Source of the DNA: Heracleum sosnowskyi
Taxonomy: Eukaryota; Streptophyta; Magnoliopsida; Apiales; Apiaceae
Assembly: GCA_030848705.1 (NCBI GenBank)
Contig: CM061238.1
Span: 78,392,685-78,456,684, forward strand
Length of the DNA: 64,000 nt
Direction: 5' to 3'
Shown here: positions 21,557 to 33,631 of the stretch, in pieces
Numbering within the stretch: the stretch's first letter is position 1
How the letters are laid out: every line of letters starts with the position of its first letter
Translations under genes and position numbers: made by a program
The notes under the pieces: model-generated
What the model was told of the DNA's origin: nothing
Databases searched by the model: none
What the model saw: the letters and a program-made list of their open reading frames with translations, nothing else

Positions 21557-24028
21557 ATGGTGAAGAAGGATGCAGGAGTAAAGATACCAGTTCTTGATAA
21601 GGATAATTACTTTCACTGGAAAGTAAAGATGCACTTACATCTCATGTCTATGGATGAGAGGTATGTAGACTGCATTGAGAAAGGTCCACACGTTCCCATG
21701 AAGTTTGCATCTAGAGTTGGAGTGCCAAATGATGCTCCTGATGTGGAAATTCCAAAACTTGTCTCAGAATGGACTATTGAAGATCTTGCAGAAATCCATA
21801 AAGATAAGAGAACCATGAACATTCTGTTTAATGGTTTGGAGCAAGAGATGTTTGACAATGTCATCAACTGTACAACCTCCAAAGAAGTATGGGACACTGT
21901 TAGAACTCTCTGTGAAGGAACTGAGCAAGTTAGGGAAAATAAAATGCAACTCCTTATACAACAATATGAGCATTTTCATTTTAAAGCTGGTGAAACCCTA
22001 AATGACACGTTTAGTAGGTTTCAGAAGCTTTTGAATGGATTAAAGCTGTATGGGAGGATCTATCAAACCAAGGATTCAAACCTTAAATTTTTCAGAGCTC
22101 TTCCAAAAGAATGGAAGCCTATGACTGTTTCTCTCAGAAACACTCAAGAGTACAAAGACTACACTCTTGAAAGGCTTTATGGAACCTTGAAGACATATGA
22201 GTTGGAAATGGAGCAAGATGAAGAAATTGAAAAGGTACAGAAGAAAGGTGGATCCATTGCATTGATTGCATCTGTGAACCAACTGGAAGATGACAATGAA
22301 AAAGCTGTAAAGGCCACAACTAGTCGAGCTAGTTGTAGAAGTGATGTTAGCAAGAGTAAAGGCAAGATGACAGAAGAAGAAGAACCAGAACCAGCCAACT
22401 TGGATGACTTAGATGAAATTGATGAACACATTGCTTTTCTGTCAAGAAAATTCTCTAAGTTCAAGTTCAAGAGAAACTCAGAAGCAAGGCCAGCAAGGAG
22501 AGACTTTCAACCCAGCAAAAATAACTGGATTGAAAAGTCTAAATCTAAATGTTTCAATTGTGGAATGCTTGGTCACTTTGCTGGAGACTGCAGAAAGCCC
22601 AAGGTTGAGAAGGGCAACAGGAAATTTGAGCCTGTTGATTATAAAAAGAAATACTTTGAACTTCTCAAGCAAAAAGAAAAGGCTTTCATGTCTCAGGAGT
22701 ATGATTGGGCTGGTAATGGTGAAGATTCTGATGATGATGTTGAATATGTCAACTTGGCTCTTATGGCTAACAATCATGAGCAGGAAGCAAGCTCCTCAAG
22801 CAACCAGGTAACAATTACTAATCTTTCTGAGCTTTCTAAAGAGGAATGCGATAGTGCAGTAAATGAAATGTCTACTGTATTATATAATTTGCGTGTTACT
22901 CTTAAATCACTTACCAAAGAGAATTCAAGAATAAAAGAGACTAATTTGCTCTTAAGTGATAGGAATGCAATGTTAGAAGCACAACTCATTGATTTTGAGA
23001 AAATGAGGTGTGTAAGTAGGGATGCTAAGAAGGAACTTGAGAACGTGTTAGAAAGGGAAGAAATTCTTAAGACACAACTTGAAATAGAACAAAGTGTGAT
23101 TGCTAAATGGAAAGATGCCAGGAATGTTGCTACCAACATCATTAATGTTCAAGGTATGGAATCCTTCTGTGAACAATCATGGAAAAAGAACAAAGAGAAG
23201 CTAGGGTATGTTGGTGAAACCTTAGAATCAGAAACAGAGTCAACAAACAACAATGATCATTTGTTGAAGGTTGATATGTCAACGGAATGCAATGTTTCGT
23301 TGACAGATGAACCATCAACCGATCAGGCTGTTTCGTTGACAGAGAAAAGAAAAGATGAACTCACTAGACTTAATAATAAGTATGGTCCTGTCACCAAGAA
23401 CTTTGTTCAAGGTGAGTCTAGTAAATCAAAGAAAGTTGAGAAGCCTGTTGAGAGAGCTAATGTAGGTCACTTGTCCAACAAGAAATTGAAAGATAAGTTA
23501 TAGAATGTTCAAGTTGAGGCTAATGGAAATAAAAAGAATAACAGGAATGGCAAAGTAGGGATTAACAAACACAACAATTACACACCTGATAAATATGCTC
23601 CTAGAAAGACATGTGTTAATTGTGGAAGTGTTAGTCATTTATCTACTAACTGCAAATCTGTTAAGAAGACTGCTAAAGTGAAAATGTCTAAGCCTGCTAT
23701 GAATGGTTCTATGCCTACAATGCCTGTTATGCCTAACATGTTTGCTCCATATGCACAATTTCAAAATCCATATGCCAACATGCCATTTGTGCCTAATCCA
23801 TACATGAATATGTTTAATGTGCCACAAATGCCATGGAATATGAATATCATGTTTGTTCCTCCAACTATGCATGCTGTGAATGAAAATGTGAGCAACCCCC
23901 AGAAATCAACACCAAGGATAAAGATTGATTTAAATCAATCTGAGCCCAAGGTGAAAAATGATATAAAAGGAAAAGCAAAGGCTAACAAAACAGGACCCAA
24001 GGAAACTTGGGTACCAAAATCAACTTGA
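21557..24028 (+). pseudogene. Copia A gag, one internal stop
   Basis: ATG at 21557 (ccATGg). 648 codons are open to a TAG at 23501; the same frame then runs to TGA at 24026. Residues ~10-210 form the copia capsid region (HWKVKMHLHLMS; NKMQLLIQQYEHFHFKAGE; LKLYGRIYQTKDSNLKFF). A CCHC zinc knuckle, CFNCGMLGHFAGDC, lies at residues 332-345, a coiled coil at ~430-520, and a second knuckle, CVNCGSVSHLSTNC (23612-23653), beyond the TAG. The final stop after WVPKST is at the same place as the gag stop of Copia B, so that one is probably structural, whereas the TAG at 23501 removes the second knuckle. Gag packages the RNA. Confidence 0.88.
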
Positions 24029-27000
24029 TTTGGTTTTATTGTGTGCAGGGAGACAAAAGGAATCTTTGGTACTTGGATAGTGGTTGTTCAAGACACATGA
24101 CTGGTGATTCTACCCTGCTCACAGAGTTTCAGGAAAGAGCTGGCCCTTGTATTGCTTTTGGAGATGACAACAAAGGCTACACTAAGGGATATGGCTTGAT
24201 TTCAAAAGAGAATGTCATCATAGATGAGGTTGCATTGGTGGATGGTCTTAAGCACAATTTGCTTAGTATCAGCCAACTTTGTGACAAAGGATTTTTAGTT
24301 ACTTTTTCTAAAGAAGCCTGTGTTGTTTCTAAAGGAGGAAACAACAATGTGGTAATGACTGGATTTAGAAGAGGGAATGTGTACATTGCTGACTTTAGTA
24401 GCACAAGTCCAGAAACCATCACTTGTCTTTTCAGCAAGGCAAGTAAGGATGAAAGTTGGCTATGGCACAAGAAATTATCTCATCTGAATTTTAAAGTTAT
24501 GAATGATTTGGTGAGGAAGGATCTTGCTAGAGGAATTCCACAGGTGGAGTTTTCCAAGGATGGTTTGTGTGATGCCTGTCAAAAAGGGAAACAAAAGAAG
24601 GCATCATTCAAAAGCAAGACAGAGTCATCAATTGTCCATCAGCTTGAGTTGCTTCATATGGATTTGTTTGGCCCTGTAAACGTCATGTCTATTTCAAAGA
24701 AGAAATATTGTCTTGTGATTGTTGATGATTTTTCTAGATTTACATGGACTTTTTTTTTGCACTCCAAAGATGAGGCAAGTGAAATCATTATCAATCACAT
24801 CAAGATGGTAAACAATCATCCTGACTTGAAAGTAAGAAGGATTAGGAGTGACAATGGGACAGAATTCAAGAATTCAAGCATGAAGGTGTTCTGTGAAGAA
24901 AATGGTATTTTGCATGAGTTTTCAGCAGCAAGGACACCACAACAAAATGGTGTAGTTGAAAGAAAAAACAGAACACTTATTGAAGCTGCAAGGACAATGC
25001 TAGATGAATCAAAGTTACCAACTTATTTTTGGGCTGAGGCAGTTAATACAGCTTGCTTCACTCAAAATATTTCTTTGATTAATCAGGCCAAAGGAATGAC
25101 CCCTTATCAGCTACTCAAAAGAAAGAAGACACTATTGGATTTCTTCATGTCTTTGGATGCAAGTGCTTTGTTCTGAGAAATCAAGCTGAGCATTTGGGGA
25201 AATTTGAAGCAAAGGCAGATGAAGAAATATTTGTGGGATATGCAGCAGGGAAAGCTTACAGAGTCTATAATCTCAGAACCAACATTGTTATGGAATCTGT
25301 ACATGTTGTTTTTGATGATCTCAAAATTCAAGGTCTCTGTGATGAAGGTTTCCATGAAAGTCTTTCTTTTGAAAATGAGGAAGGAGATCAAGTGAATCAT
25401 GTTAAGGCTACTGAGAAACAGCCTAAAGTTGTTGTATCTAGCATAGATGAAAGCAGCAGTGAAGATGAAATTGCTGCATTAAGATTGATAAGAATAGCTG
25501 CTAGCAGACCAAACGGTCATTTCGTTGACAGTCATGTTGGTGGATTCGTTGACAGTCAAAATGAGCGTTTCGTTGACAGCCAAAATGGTCATACCGTTGA
25601 CAGTCATAGAAATGCTTCTAGAAGTGATCAATTGGGGACAAAAAACTCAGGGGGAGTTTCTCAAGGGCAAATATCCAATCAAGGCAATCATGATCATGAA
25701 GCTACCTCTTCAAGAGCAAATCTACCTCCCTCAAGGAAATGGACTAAAGATCATCCCTTTGAACTTATTATAGGTGATGTTTCTTCAAAAGTTCAGACTA
25801 GAAGAGCAACTCAAGAAGAATGTCTATATAGTAGCTTTCTGTCTCAAGATGAGCCAAAGAAAGTTGAGGATGCACTTCTAGATCCAGATTGGGTTTTGGC
25901 CATGCAAGAGGAGCTAAACCAATTTGAGAGGAACAATGTTTGGAAGCTGGTGCCCAAGCCTAAGGACAGGAGTGTCATAGGCACAAAATGGGTGTTCAGA
26001 AACAAGATGGATGAAAATGGCATAGTCACAAGGAACAAAGCTAGATTGGTTGCAAAAGGCTATTCACAGGAAGAAGGAATTGATTTTGATGAAACCTTTG
26101 CTCCTGTTGCAAGACTAGAAGCAATAAGGATTTTCCTAGCCTATACAGCCCATGCCAATTTCAAAGTCTATCAAATGGATGTGAAGAGTGCTTTTCTGAA
26201 TGGGGAATTGGAAGAGGAGGTGTATGTAAGTCAACCTCCTGGTTTTGAAGATGATGACTTTCCAGAATATGTATACTTCCTCCTCAAAGCACTCTATGGT
26301 TTGAAACAAGCACCTAGAGCCTGGTATGACACACTTTCACAGTTCCTCCTTGAGAATCACTTCACTAGAGGTACTGTAGATAAAACTCTTTTTCACAGGG
26401 TTGTGAATGGCTCTACTATACTTGTTCAAATTTATGTAGATGACATAATCTTTGGGTCTACAGATGTGAAACTTTGTCAAAAATTTGCCAAGCTTATGCA
26501 AAGTAAATATGAAATGAGCATGATGGGAGAATTAACTTACTTTCTTGGTCTTCAAGTGAAGCAAGTTAATGAAGGCATTTTCATTTGTCAAACAAAATAT
26601 ATTCATGATTTATTAAAGAAGTTTAACTTAATGGAATGCTCTCCTGCCAAAACTCCCATGCCTACTGCCACCAAACTTGAATTGAATACTAAGGAAAAAT
26701 CTATGGACATTTCAGGTTACAGAGGCATGGTAGGCTCACTTTTATATTTAACAGCTAGTAGACCTGATATTATGTTTGCTACATGTCTATGTGCTAGATT
26801 TCAGGCTGATCCTAGGGAATCCCATTTAGTTGCTAGTAAAAGAATTTTCAGATATCTCAAAGGAACACCAAACCTTGGCATTTGGTATCCTAGATAATCT
26901 GGCTTTGAACTAATTGGTTATTCAGATGCAGATTTCGTAGGATGTAAAATTGACAGGAAAAGCACAACAGGCACCTGTCAATTCTTAGGAAACAAGCTTG

Positions 27001-27377
27001 TCTCATGGTTCAGCAAGAAACAAAACTCAGTTTCTACCTCCACAGCTGAGGCTGAGTATATTGCAGCTGGAAGTTGTTGTGCACAGATTTTATGGATGAA
27101 AAATCAACTACTTGATTATGGAATAAGAGTTGAGAAAATTCCTATTTTCTGTGACAACACTAGTGCCATTGCCATAACTGAGAATCCAGTACAGCACTCA
27201 AGAACCAAGCACATTGACATCAAGTACCATTTCATTAGAGAACATGTTATGAATGGTACTGTGGAGTTACATTTTGTTCCAAGTGAACAACAACTTGCAG
27301 ACATCTTTACCAAGCCACTTGATGAATCCACATTCTCAAGATTAGTAAGTGAGCTAGGTATGCTAAATTTCTCTTAA
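24007..27377 (+). pseudogene. Copia A pol: PR, IN, RT, RNase H
   Basis: The frame is -1 relative to gag and overlaps its last 22 bases. Order: protease (WYLDSGCSRHMTGD, 24067), integrase zinc module (HKKLSHLNF; CDACQKGKQKKASF) and DDE core (HMDLFGP; RSDNGTEF; QQNGVVERKNR), then a frameshift near 25130-25146, a linker rich in TTTCGTTGACAG, RT (KWVFRNK; KVYQMDVKSAFLNGELEEEV; YVDDIIFGS) and RNase H (AEAEYIAAGSCCAQ; ADIFTKPL), ending at 27375. A TAA at 26895-26897 interrupts the RT/RNase H junction in frame. The gene order PR-IN-RT-RH is that of Ty1/copia. Confidence 0.9.
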
Positions 27378-27916
27378 TTATTTTGAGATTTTTGCAAGTT
27401 AAAATGCAGCCAGAAATTTGCTATGTTTTTCTGTGAAATAATTTTCTCAGGAAAAAGTAAAATTTTGTCTAAGTCAAAATTACTATGTCAACGAAACGAA
27501 CCATTTCGTTGACAGTCTTAGCATTTTTCTGGGTGTTTCGTTGATAGCTCTTTCATATCAACGAAACGCAGCTTTATCAACGAAATAAGACGGGACTTTA
27601 ACCGCCCAATCCTGATTCGTTGATTTAGCGCAATTAATCTGAACCGTTGAAATTTGACACGTCCGTTACCACGATCTATGCATACACCCCTGTAAGTATA
27701 AATCATGGTAATTCTTTAAAAGTAACGGTTATATTTTTAAGCCAATCCAGTAATTTACATTTATTATTGGACTCTTTTTCTGAGAATTTTTGGGGGAGTA
27801 TTTAAGAAATTCTAATTTCTTTAATTTCTTTTTACCTGTTCTCAAAAATTCCAAAGGCTTTTCTCTCTTCTTCTCTCTAACAAGCAATTTAGTTCGAAGC
27901 TTTTCTTCACACAACA
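27378..27916 (+). other. Spacer between pol and ORF3 of Copia A
   Basis: Non-coding. It contains seven copies of the element word (27488, 27503, 27536, 27558, 27577, 27615, 27643) in both orientations within 160 bases. The last ~200 bases are AT-rich and lead to ORF3. Confidence 0.8.
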
Positions 27917-30900
27917 ATGGCACCCATAGTCAAGCTTATGTCAGCAGGAGGGTTCATTTATGAAAAGAACAACTCAATTCCATTTGTTGTCAAGGAGAGT
28001 CCAAACAGTATCTTTTTCAAGATGATGGACTTCATGAAGAACTGCAAGTTGAGCTATGCAATGTTTCACTCAACTCCTCTCTATAATGAGATAATCGAGG
28101 AGATTTGGACCTCGTGTGAGTATAGTGGAACAAACTGCACACTACAATTCACCATCCAAGGTAAAGAGTACATAGTTAATTCTGATGTATTGCAAGCATG
28201 TCTACATATTCCTGAAAATAACTGTAATGCTTTGCCTACAAATACTGAAATGGTTAACTTGCTAAACTCCGTAAACTACTCTTTGCCTACTGATAATCTG
28301 GGTAGAATAATTAGGAGAGGATTGGTTAGAGAATATAGTTATTTAGCTGATGCATTTATCAAGGTATTTTCTGGTAAGATTAGCAATTTTGATGCATTGA
28401 CCAATTCTATGTTAATTCTATTTACCATGCTCCTAACTGATAGATATTACAACTTTAGCACCCAACTTATGTATGAAATTGGTGCTAAGTTGGGTGATAA
28501 GGCTAATAGGAAAAAGAATATCTATTATGCTAGGTTTCTGATGATGTTGGCTAATCATGTTAGTCCAACACCATTAGTTATCTCTAACCCTGTTTCCAAG
28601 TTTGAGTGTTTTGTGCAAGAGAAAAGGGTTCTGACAGATATACTGAGACTTAACCACAATGGTGATGTCCCAATGGTGTATTTGCCCATCATTGAGGTAA
28701 CTTCTTCTAACCCTGTTAGTATAGTTGCTACTTCTATTATTTCACCCACCAATGTTGCTATGGAGTCTGTAGCTGTGTCCCAACAGGCTCCTGCCCAAGC
28801 AGCAAAACCTAAATCAAAGAAATCCTCAAAGCCAACCTCAGGTGCTTCTCAAAAGGCACCTGTTGCAAAAACTACTTCACAACCAAAGGGGAGTGATTCA
28901 GGAGTTGTGAGAGGTGAGGGAAGGGGTGAAAATCAAGGAAACCCTAAGAATAAGGAAGGAAAGCAGAGTGAAATCCAGCCAAGCCCCATTGTGTCTTCCC
29001 AACAAGGCACAATGAGTAAAATGGATTTAAACACAAGTCTAGTTGCATCCTCCCAAAAGGATGTGATTATTGAAACAAGCTCTCCTCCAAGAGCACACTC
29101 CAAAAGGGTAAGGGACACTTCAAGCCCACAGTCTACATTTTCCCAATACCAAAGGAGAGTGAAACAAAAATCCAAGGGTACACAGGGTGCACACACTCTG
29201 GAAGCAACACTTCCAGTTTCACAAATTCAGTTTGATGTAACCCCTATCATTACTCTGGGGTTACAGTCCCATTCTCTAAACATCAACCTTGAACTATCTC
29301 CATCCAATTCACCAACTCAATCTTTAGATGTGGACATGATCCATTCATCTATTCCTGATTCTCCAACTCTAATCTTGGAGAAGCCCCACTCTGAAGCTGG
29401 TGGTCATCACTTATTAAGTGATTTGTTGGGCCATCAACCAACTTTTTCTGAAGTTGCAAGAGGATCTGTGGACCAATCTCTAAAATCAATCACCACAGAT
29501 TCTACTGTAATGTCACTTTCTCAAAGTGCTTTATTGACTTCATCAACGAAACAGCCTCTTTCGTTGACAAGTGTTTCTCCATCAACGGTATCCATACCGT
29601 TGACAGTTCAAACTACCATTCCGTTGATAGGTCATTCTACACCCCTTATTGAAAATCAAGTTGTTTCCACAACTAGTGTAGATGACCTGGTGGTAGTTGA
29701 GACACTTTTAGGTTTGAGAGGGAGTGAAATTGAGAGGCTGGCTTGCAGCCAGGCAAAAGGAGAGACTGAGAGTGAGAGGCTGGCTATTTCTTCCAGCCAG
29801 GCAAAAGGAGAGATTGAGAGTACCACCTTAGTAGGTGAAGGTGAGGGTGTGAGAGGTGTGAGCCATGGGGAGCCCATGATGCAAGAAAAGAGTGGAGAGA
29901 GAGAAGGGACTACTTGAGTGATAAGGGAGGAAGCAGCCATTGCTAGTGAGTTAATGGGGGTCAGTGAGGGAGAAAGGGAACTTACCTTCCAAGAGCATTA
30001 TCAACAAACTCTGGATAGTATTTCCCTGGATCCTGAGACCTTTACTCATCCTGTGCCAGCCTATCAAGTTATGGCTCAACAGGGCAATGTGGAGGCAGAA
30101 AGGTCACTCAACTTAATTCATACTACTGCATCAATGCAAAGAGCAAAGGATGCCCTGACCAATCTATCTCCAGCAGCTGCAGCAAGTGGAGACTTTAATT
30201 TTTCTGATGATGAGGACAGCTTTGGTGACAATCTACAGGTGGCCACTACTACACAGACTGGGACTTCTGTGGTGCCTCCTACACCAAACTGGCTTTCTCA
30301 GGATATGCATGGTAGATGCAACTTGGATGCTGCTATCACAAGGCAGTACAATGAGGCATATCTAGCTCATGAGTCTGCAGAAGCAAGGGACAAGAAATTC
30401 TACAAGGCCATAATGGATTCTCTGGAAATTCAAAGGCTACAAATGTTGCAGACAAGGATTGAGGCTACAGAAATCAAGGATTCAATTAGCAACCTTAGGG
30501 ATGCTACTGACAGGAGGCTAGATGAAAAGCTTCCTCTTCACACTGTTTCCAAGATGTCAAGGTTTTTCACCAAGGAACCTGAAGTGTCCTCATCTTTGAA
30601 AACTCTCTCCTCTAGAGTGGACAAAGTTGAGGCTACACTTTCTCACATGCAGAAGGAACAGGAGAAGTAAACTCAGCTACTCACCCAGCTTCTGGCAGCT
30701 CAAAGAATCCCTATCATCTCACTTGATGATAACAAAAAGGGGGAGAAAACTAAGGAGCTAGAGAAATCTAGAGAGCTTGATACACAAATCACAAAGGTTT
30801 TGGTCCCAGCCATCTCCTTACCAGAAGAGCCATTTGCAATGGGGGAGTTTGGAAAGAAGAAAAAGGATGGTATTGACCTGATCCAGGAAGCCTCTATGAG

Positions 30901-32404
30901 GATGAAACTTGCAGAACAGATTAAGGATCACTGGTCAAATATAGAAGCAAGAGTCAAGAAGTTAGCTGACACTACAAAGGCATCAACGGTTCAAGCTACT
31001 TCAATACCACCATCAACAAATGCAATGGTGATAGTACAAATGGAGCCACAGTTCAAGAGTTCTTATGCTATAGAGCCCCTTCAGCATGGAATCCTTCAAG
31101 ATTCAAGAAATGATAAAGGCCAATCTTCATGCTTTAGGAATGTGGATGCAAGAGGGATATCTCCAATATCACCTGTCAAACCCAAATGCAAGAACATTGA
31201 AAGGATATTTTATCCTCCACCAAAGCCAGATGAGTTCAAAGTCCTAGGGAAGCTGATCATTGAGAGCAAGGAAAGCAATCATCCAAGCATAAGGAATCAA
31301 AGGGCCATCATCTACAGGGACAACAAGGAAATCTGCATTTGGGTTGGTCACCCAAATTTTGCTAAGGCCAAAGCTGAAGAATCTGAAAGGGCAGCAATGC
31401 AAGCACTGGCAGTTGCTCAAGCACTTGAAGATGAAGAAACCTTACAGGAAGAAAAAGCCAAGGATGGAGCTAAGGAAGCTGAAAAAGCAAGGAAAAGTGT
31501 AAGGCAACCAAAGGCTAGAGCTAAAAGGAATCTGGACTTTGATAAAAAGGATTCTCAGGACACTGCTCAAGCCTCTTCCACAACAAGTGCACATCAAATT
31601 CCTGTTGATCTACCTCATGAAGGAAAATTGGCATGTGATCCTGCACATCATGTCAACTTTCATGATCAACCAAGCATGCCAAAAGAGGAGCCTATTGAAT
31701 TTGATGAAGCCTATTTTCCAAGGTTCCTATTTGAAAAGGATCAGCCAATAAAGTCAAAGAAAAGGGCTGTCAAGGCAAAGCCAGTATTTGTGAGAAAGCC
31801 ACAACCTCAGAAACCCCCTGCAAATCCAGAGGACTGCATGTACATTGCTGACATCAGGGAAGAATCTAGCTTACATCTTGATTTAGACAACCTGGTGGAA
31901 GTAAGGGGCATTGCAGCTTCTCAAAAGTTGCCTTAAAGATTAGTTTTCACATTCAAGGGTGGTAGAGAACAAGTGTGGCCTCTCTACAGAATTTTAGGAG
32001 AAGACTACCAAACACTACTCACAGTGTTTAGATGCTTGAAGAAGGACTTTGGCTTCACCAAAACAGCCAAGTCTGAGGTGGTCTCCAAAATATGTCAGAT
32101 AAAGGCTAGCTGGAACAAGCCTGAGGCTCTTCCCAGGATGCTTAGAGTGCCCTCAACAGGAAAGAAGATCCATCTTCAACCTTACTGGATGATGGAATTT
32201 AAGGACAAGGACAACTGCAGAAGATTCTTCAGGATGGAAGACCAGCTGGATAAGGCATCTAATCAAACTCTAAAGTTTATGCAATCCATGCTTGGTGATC
32301 AAGATGAGGAAGAGAAGATCTTTTACAGAAGGCTACAAGTCCAAATTGAGGAAAACAACTCTAAGAGAGGGAAGAAGACTATGCCACAAAGAAGACCAAG
32401 ATGA
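27917..32404 (+). pseudogene. Copia A ORF3 (post-pol ORF), three in-frame stops
   Basis: One frame of 1496 codons from ATG 27917 to TGA 32402-32404, interrupted by TGA (29915), TAA (30668) and TAA (31934) but by no frameshift. Residues ~1-260 form a globular N-terminal domain (MDFMKNCKLSYAM; DAFIKVFSGKISNFDALTNS; YYARFLMMLANHVSP) matching the N-termini of Copia B and C ORF3 in layout. A long Ser/Thr/Pro-rich region follows, a coiled coil (30,380-30,670), the KKGEK site at ~30734, a charged region (FYPPPKPDEFKVLGKLIIES; EICIWVGHPNF), and a basic C-terminus. No signal peptide or membrane span, so nothing supports an envelope function. Role unknown. Confidence 0.85.
30734..30749 (+). other. Internal polypurine tract in Copia A ORF3
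   Basis: AAAAAGGGGGAGAAAA, 16 purines in a row, shares GGGGGAGA with the 3' tract at 32582-32589. It is read as Lys-Lys-Gly-Glu-Lys. It is 1.85 kb from the 3' tract. Matching 16-nt tracts lie at 34573-34588 (Copia B) and 44397-44412 (Copia C). Confidence 0.75.
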
Positions 32405-32581
32405 ATCATTTGCTCAGTCTAGAGGAGCACTTCTGGGCATTAGTCTTGTAAGTCTTGTATTTTGTTCAAAATATTATGAAGCTTAATGCATTTTCTACTT
32501 TTGTAATTTATAATGTATCTGAGTGTTTTTGTTATCATCAAGTCTCTTGACTTATGGCTGTTATTCTATCAGTCATAAATT
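32405..32581 (+). other. 3' untranslated end of Copia A
   Basis: No ORF; AT-rich, leading into the polypurine tract. No copy of the element word noticed here. Confidence 0.5.
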
Positions 32582-32589
32582 GGGGGAGA
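32582..32589 (+). other. Copia A 3' polypurine tract
   Basis: GGGGGAGA in AAATTGGGGGAGAT, one base before the 3' LTR start. Confidence 0.88.
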
Positions 32590-32590
32590 T

Positions 32591-33631
32591 TGTTAGGAAT
32601 ATGTTGTTCTTGATGATAAACATAAAACACTTAGTAGAATTTGTGTAAAGTCATTTTGTAGCTGTCAACGAAATGGCATGCTTTGCAGCATTCCGTTGAC
32701 AGGAAGCTCATCAACGAAATGAGTGATGTAGCAATTGCACTGTACAATACTTCACAGTTTGATATGCATTTTGTTGTATGTATTAGATAGGTTTTCTAAG
32801 TCATGTTGACTAAATGCTAGATAGGCAAAATAGGTTGGTTAATTGTAAATATCTTGTGCCTTGTAATTTTGCCTAAGTGAAGACATGTCAACGGAATGAA
32901 GATTACTCTGTCAACGGAATGAAGATTACTCTGTCAACGGAATGAAGTTTACTCATCAACGAAATGAAGTTTACTCATCAACGAAATGGAGAATAAAGCT
33001 ATCAACGAAACACATCTCCCTGCTATCAACGAATCATTATTGCTTTTTTGAATAGTTGACAAAGTGATAGTCACAGTTTACTGAACAGATCTAAAGGTGA
33101 TGTGGAAGTGTACTTTGCATTGGAAACCATTAAAATGGACATGGGGAATAAGGAAACATCCCAGTTTCCAATTGGGCTCTTGGGAGTGATCATAATAAGC
33201 ATGAAGACAAAAGCAAGGATCTCCAAGGACCACTGGACAAAGGGATGAAAAGCAAACTATTTGCGGTTACCTTTAGTGTACTTTAGTGTAGCCAAAAATA
33301 GCTTTGTAAACTTGGGAATATATAACCAAGTGTAGCAGTTAAAATAAGTGTAAGAGAAGAAAAACAAATAGATTGTATTAGCTACCTTTGAGAGCATACT
33401 TCTCTACATTCTTGTAACTGAGCAGCTGTGTACATTTTGTATCACAGATTATTTCCGCAATAAAAATCACTTCAGTTGGATCATCAAACAATCCAACTGA
33501 AATTATTTATGTGCTTGTGATTTTTACTTTAAGTTCAGTTTTATTTGTAAGTTGTTTTTAAGTTTAAGAAATATCAAGAATTGTATTCAACCCCTCCTTC
33601 TACAATTCTGTTAGGTCATTTGGGATTAACA
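32591..33631 (+). repeat. 3' LTR of Copia A
   Basis: 1041 bp, same length as the 5' copy, with two substitutions noted. It is followed by the target duplication TTCTT (33632-33636). Confidence 0.97.

Larger units (their letters stand above)
20453..33631 (+). mobile_element. Copia A: full-length Sirevirus-like element
   Basis: 13,179 bp, with 1041-bp LTRs at both ends, primer site, gag, pol, a 4.5-kb ORF3, two polypurine tracts and a 5-bp target duplication: TTCTT at 20448-20452 and again at 33632-33636. It is inserted in ORF3 of Copia B, opposite orientation. I see two differences between the LTRs (T/G near 20562 against 32700, and C/T in the C-run near 21466 against 33604), so it is young. 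Yet gag, pol and ORF3 carry at least six disabling changes. Its recurring word is TCAACGAAA/TTTCGTTGA. Confidence 0.97.

Noticed and set aside
23412..24048. Possible intron from AAG|GTGAGT to the CAG at the Copia A gag-pol junction
   Set aside because: Joining these sites does not put gag in the pol frame, so it would not make a Gag-Pol fusion; kept only as a question about the acceptor.
27917..32404. Envelope glycoprotein reading of the post-pol ORF
   Set aside because: No signal peptide, membrane anchor or Cys pattern in any of the three copies; the name would rest on position alone.
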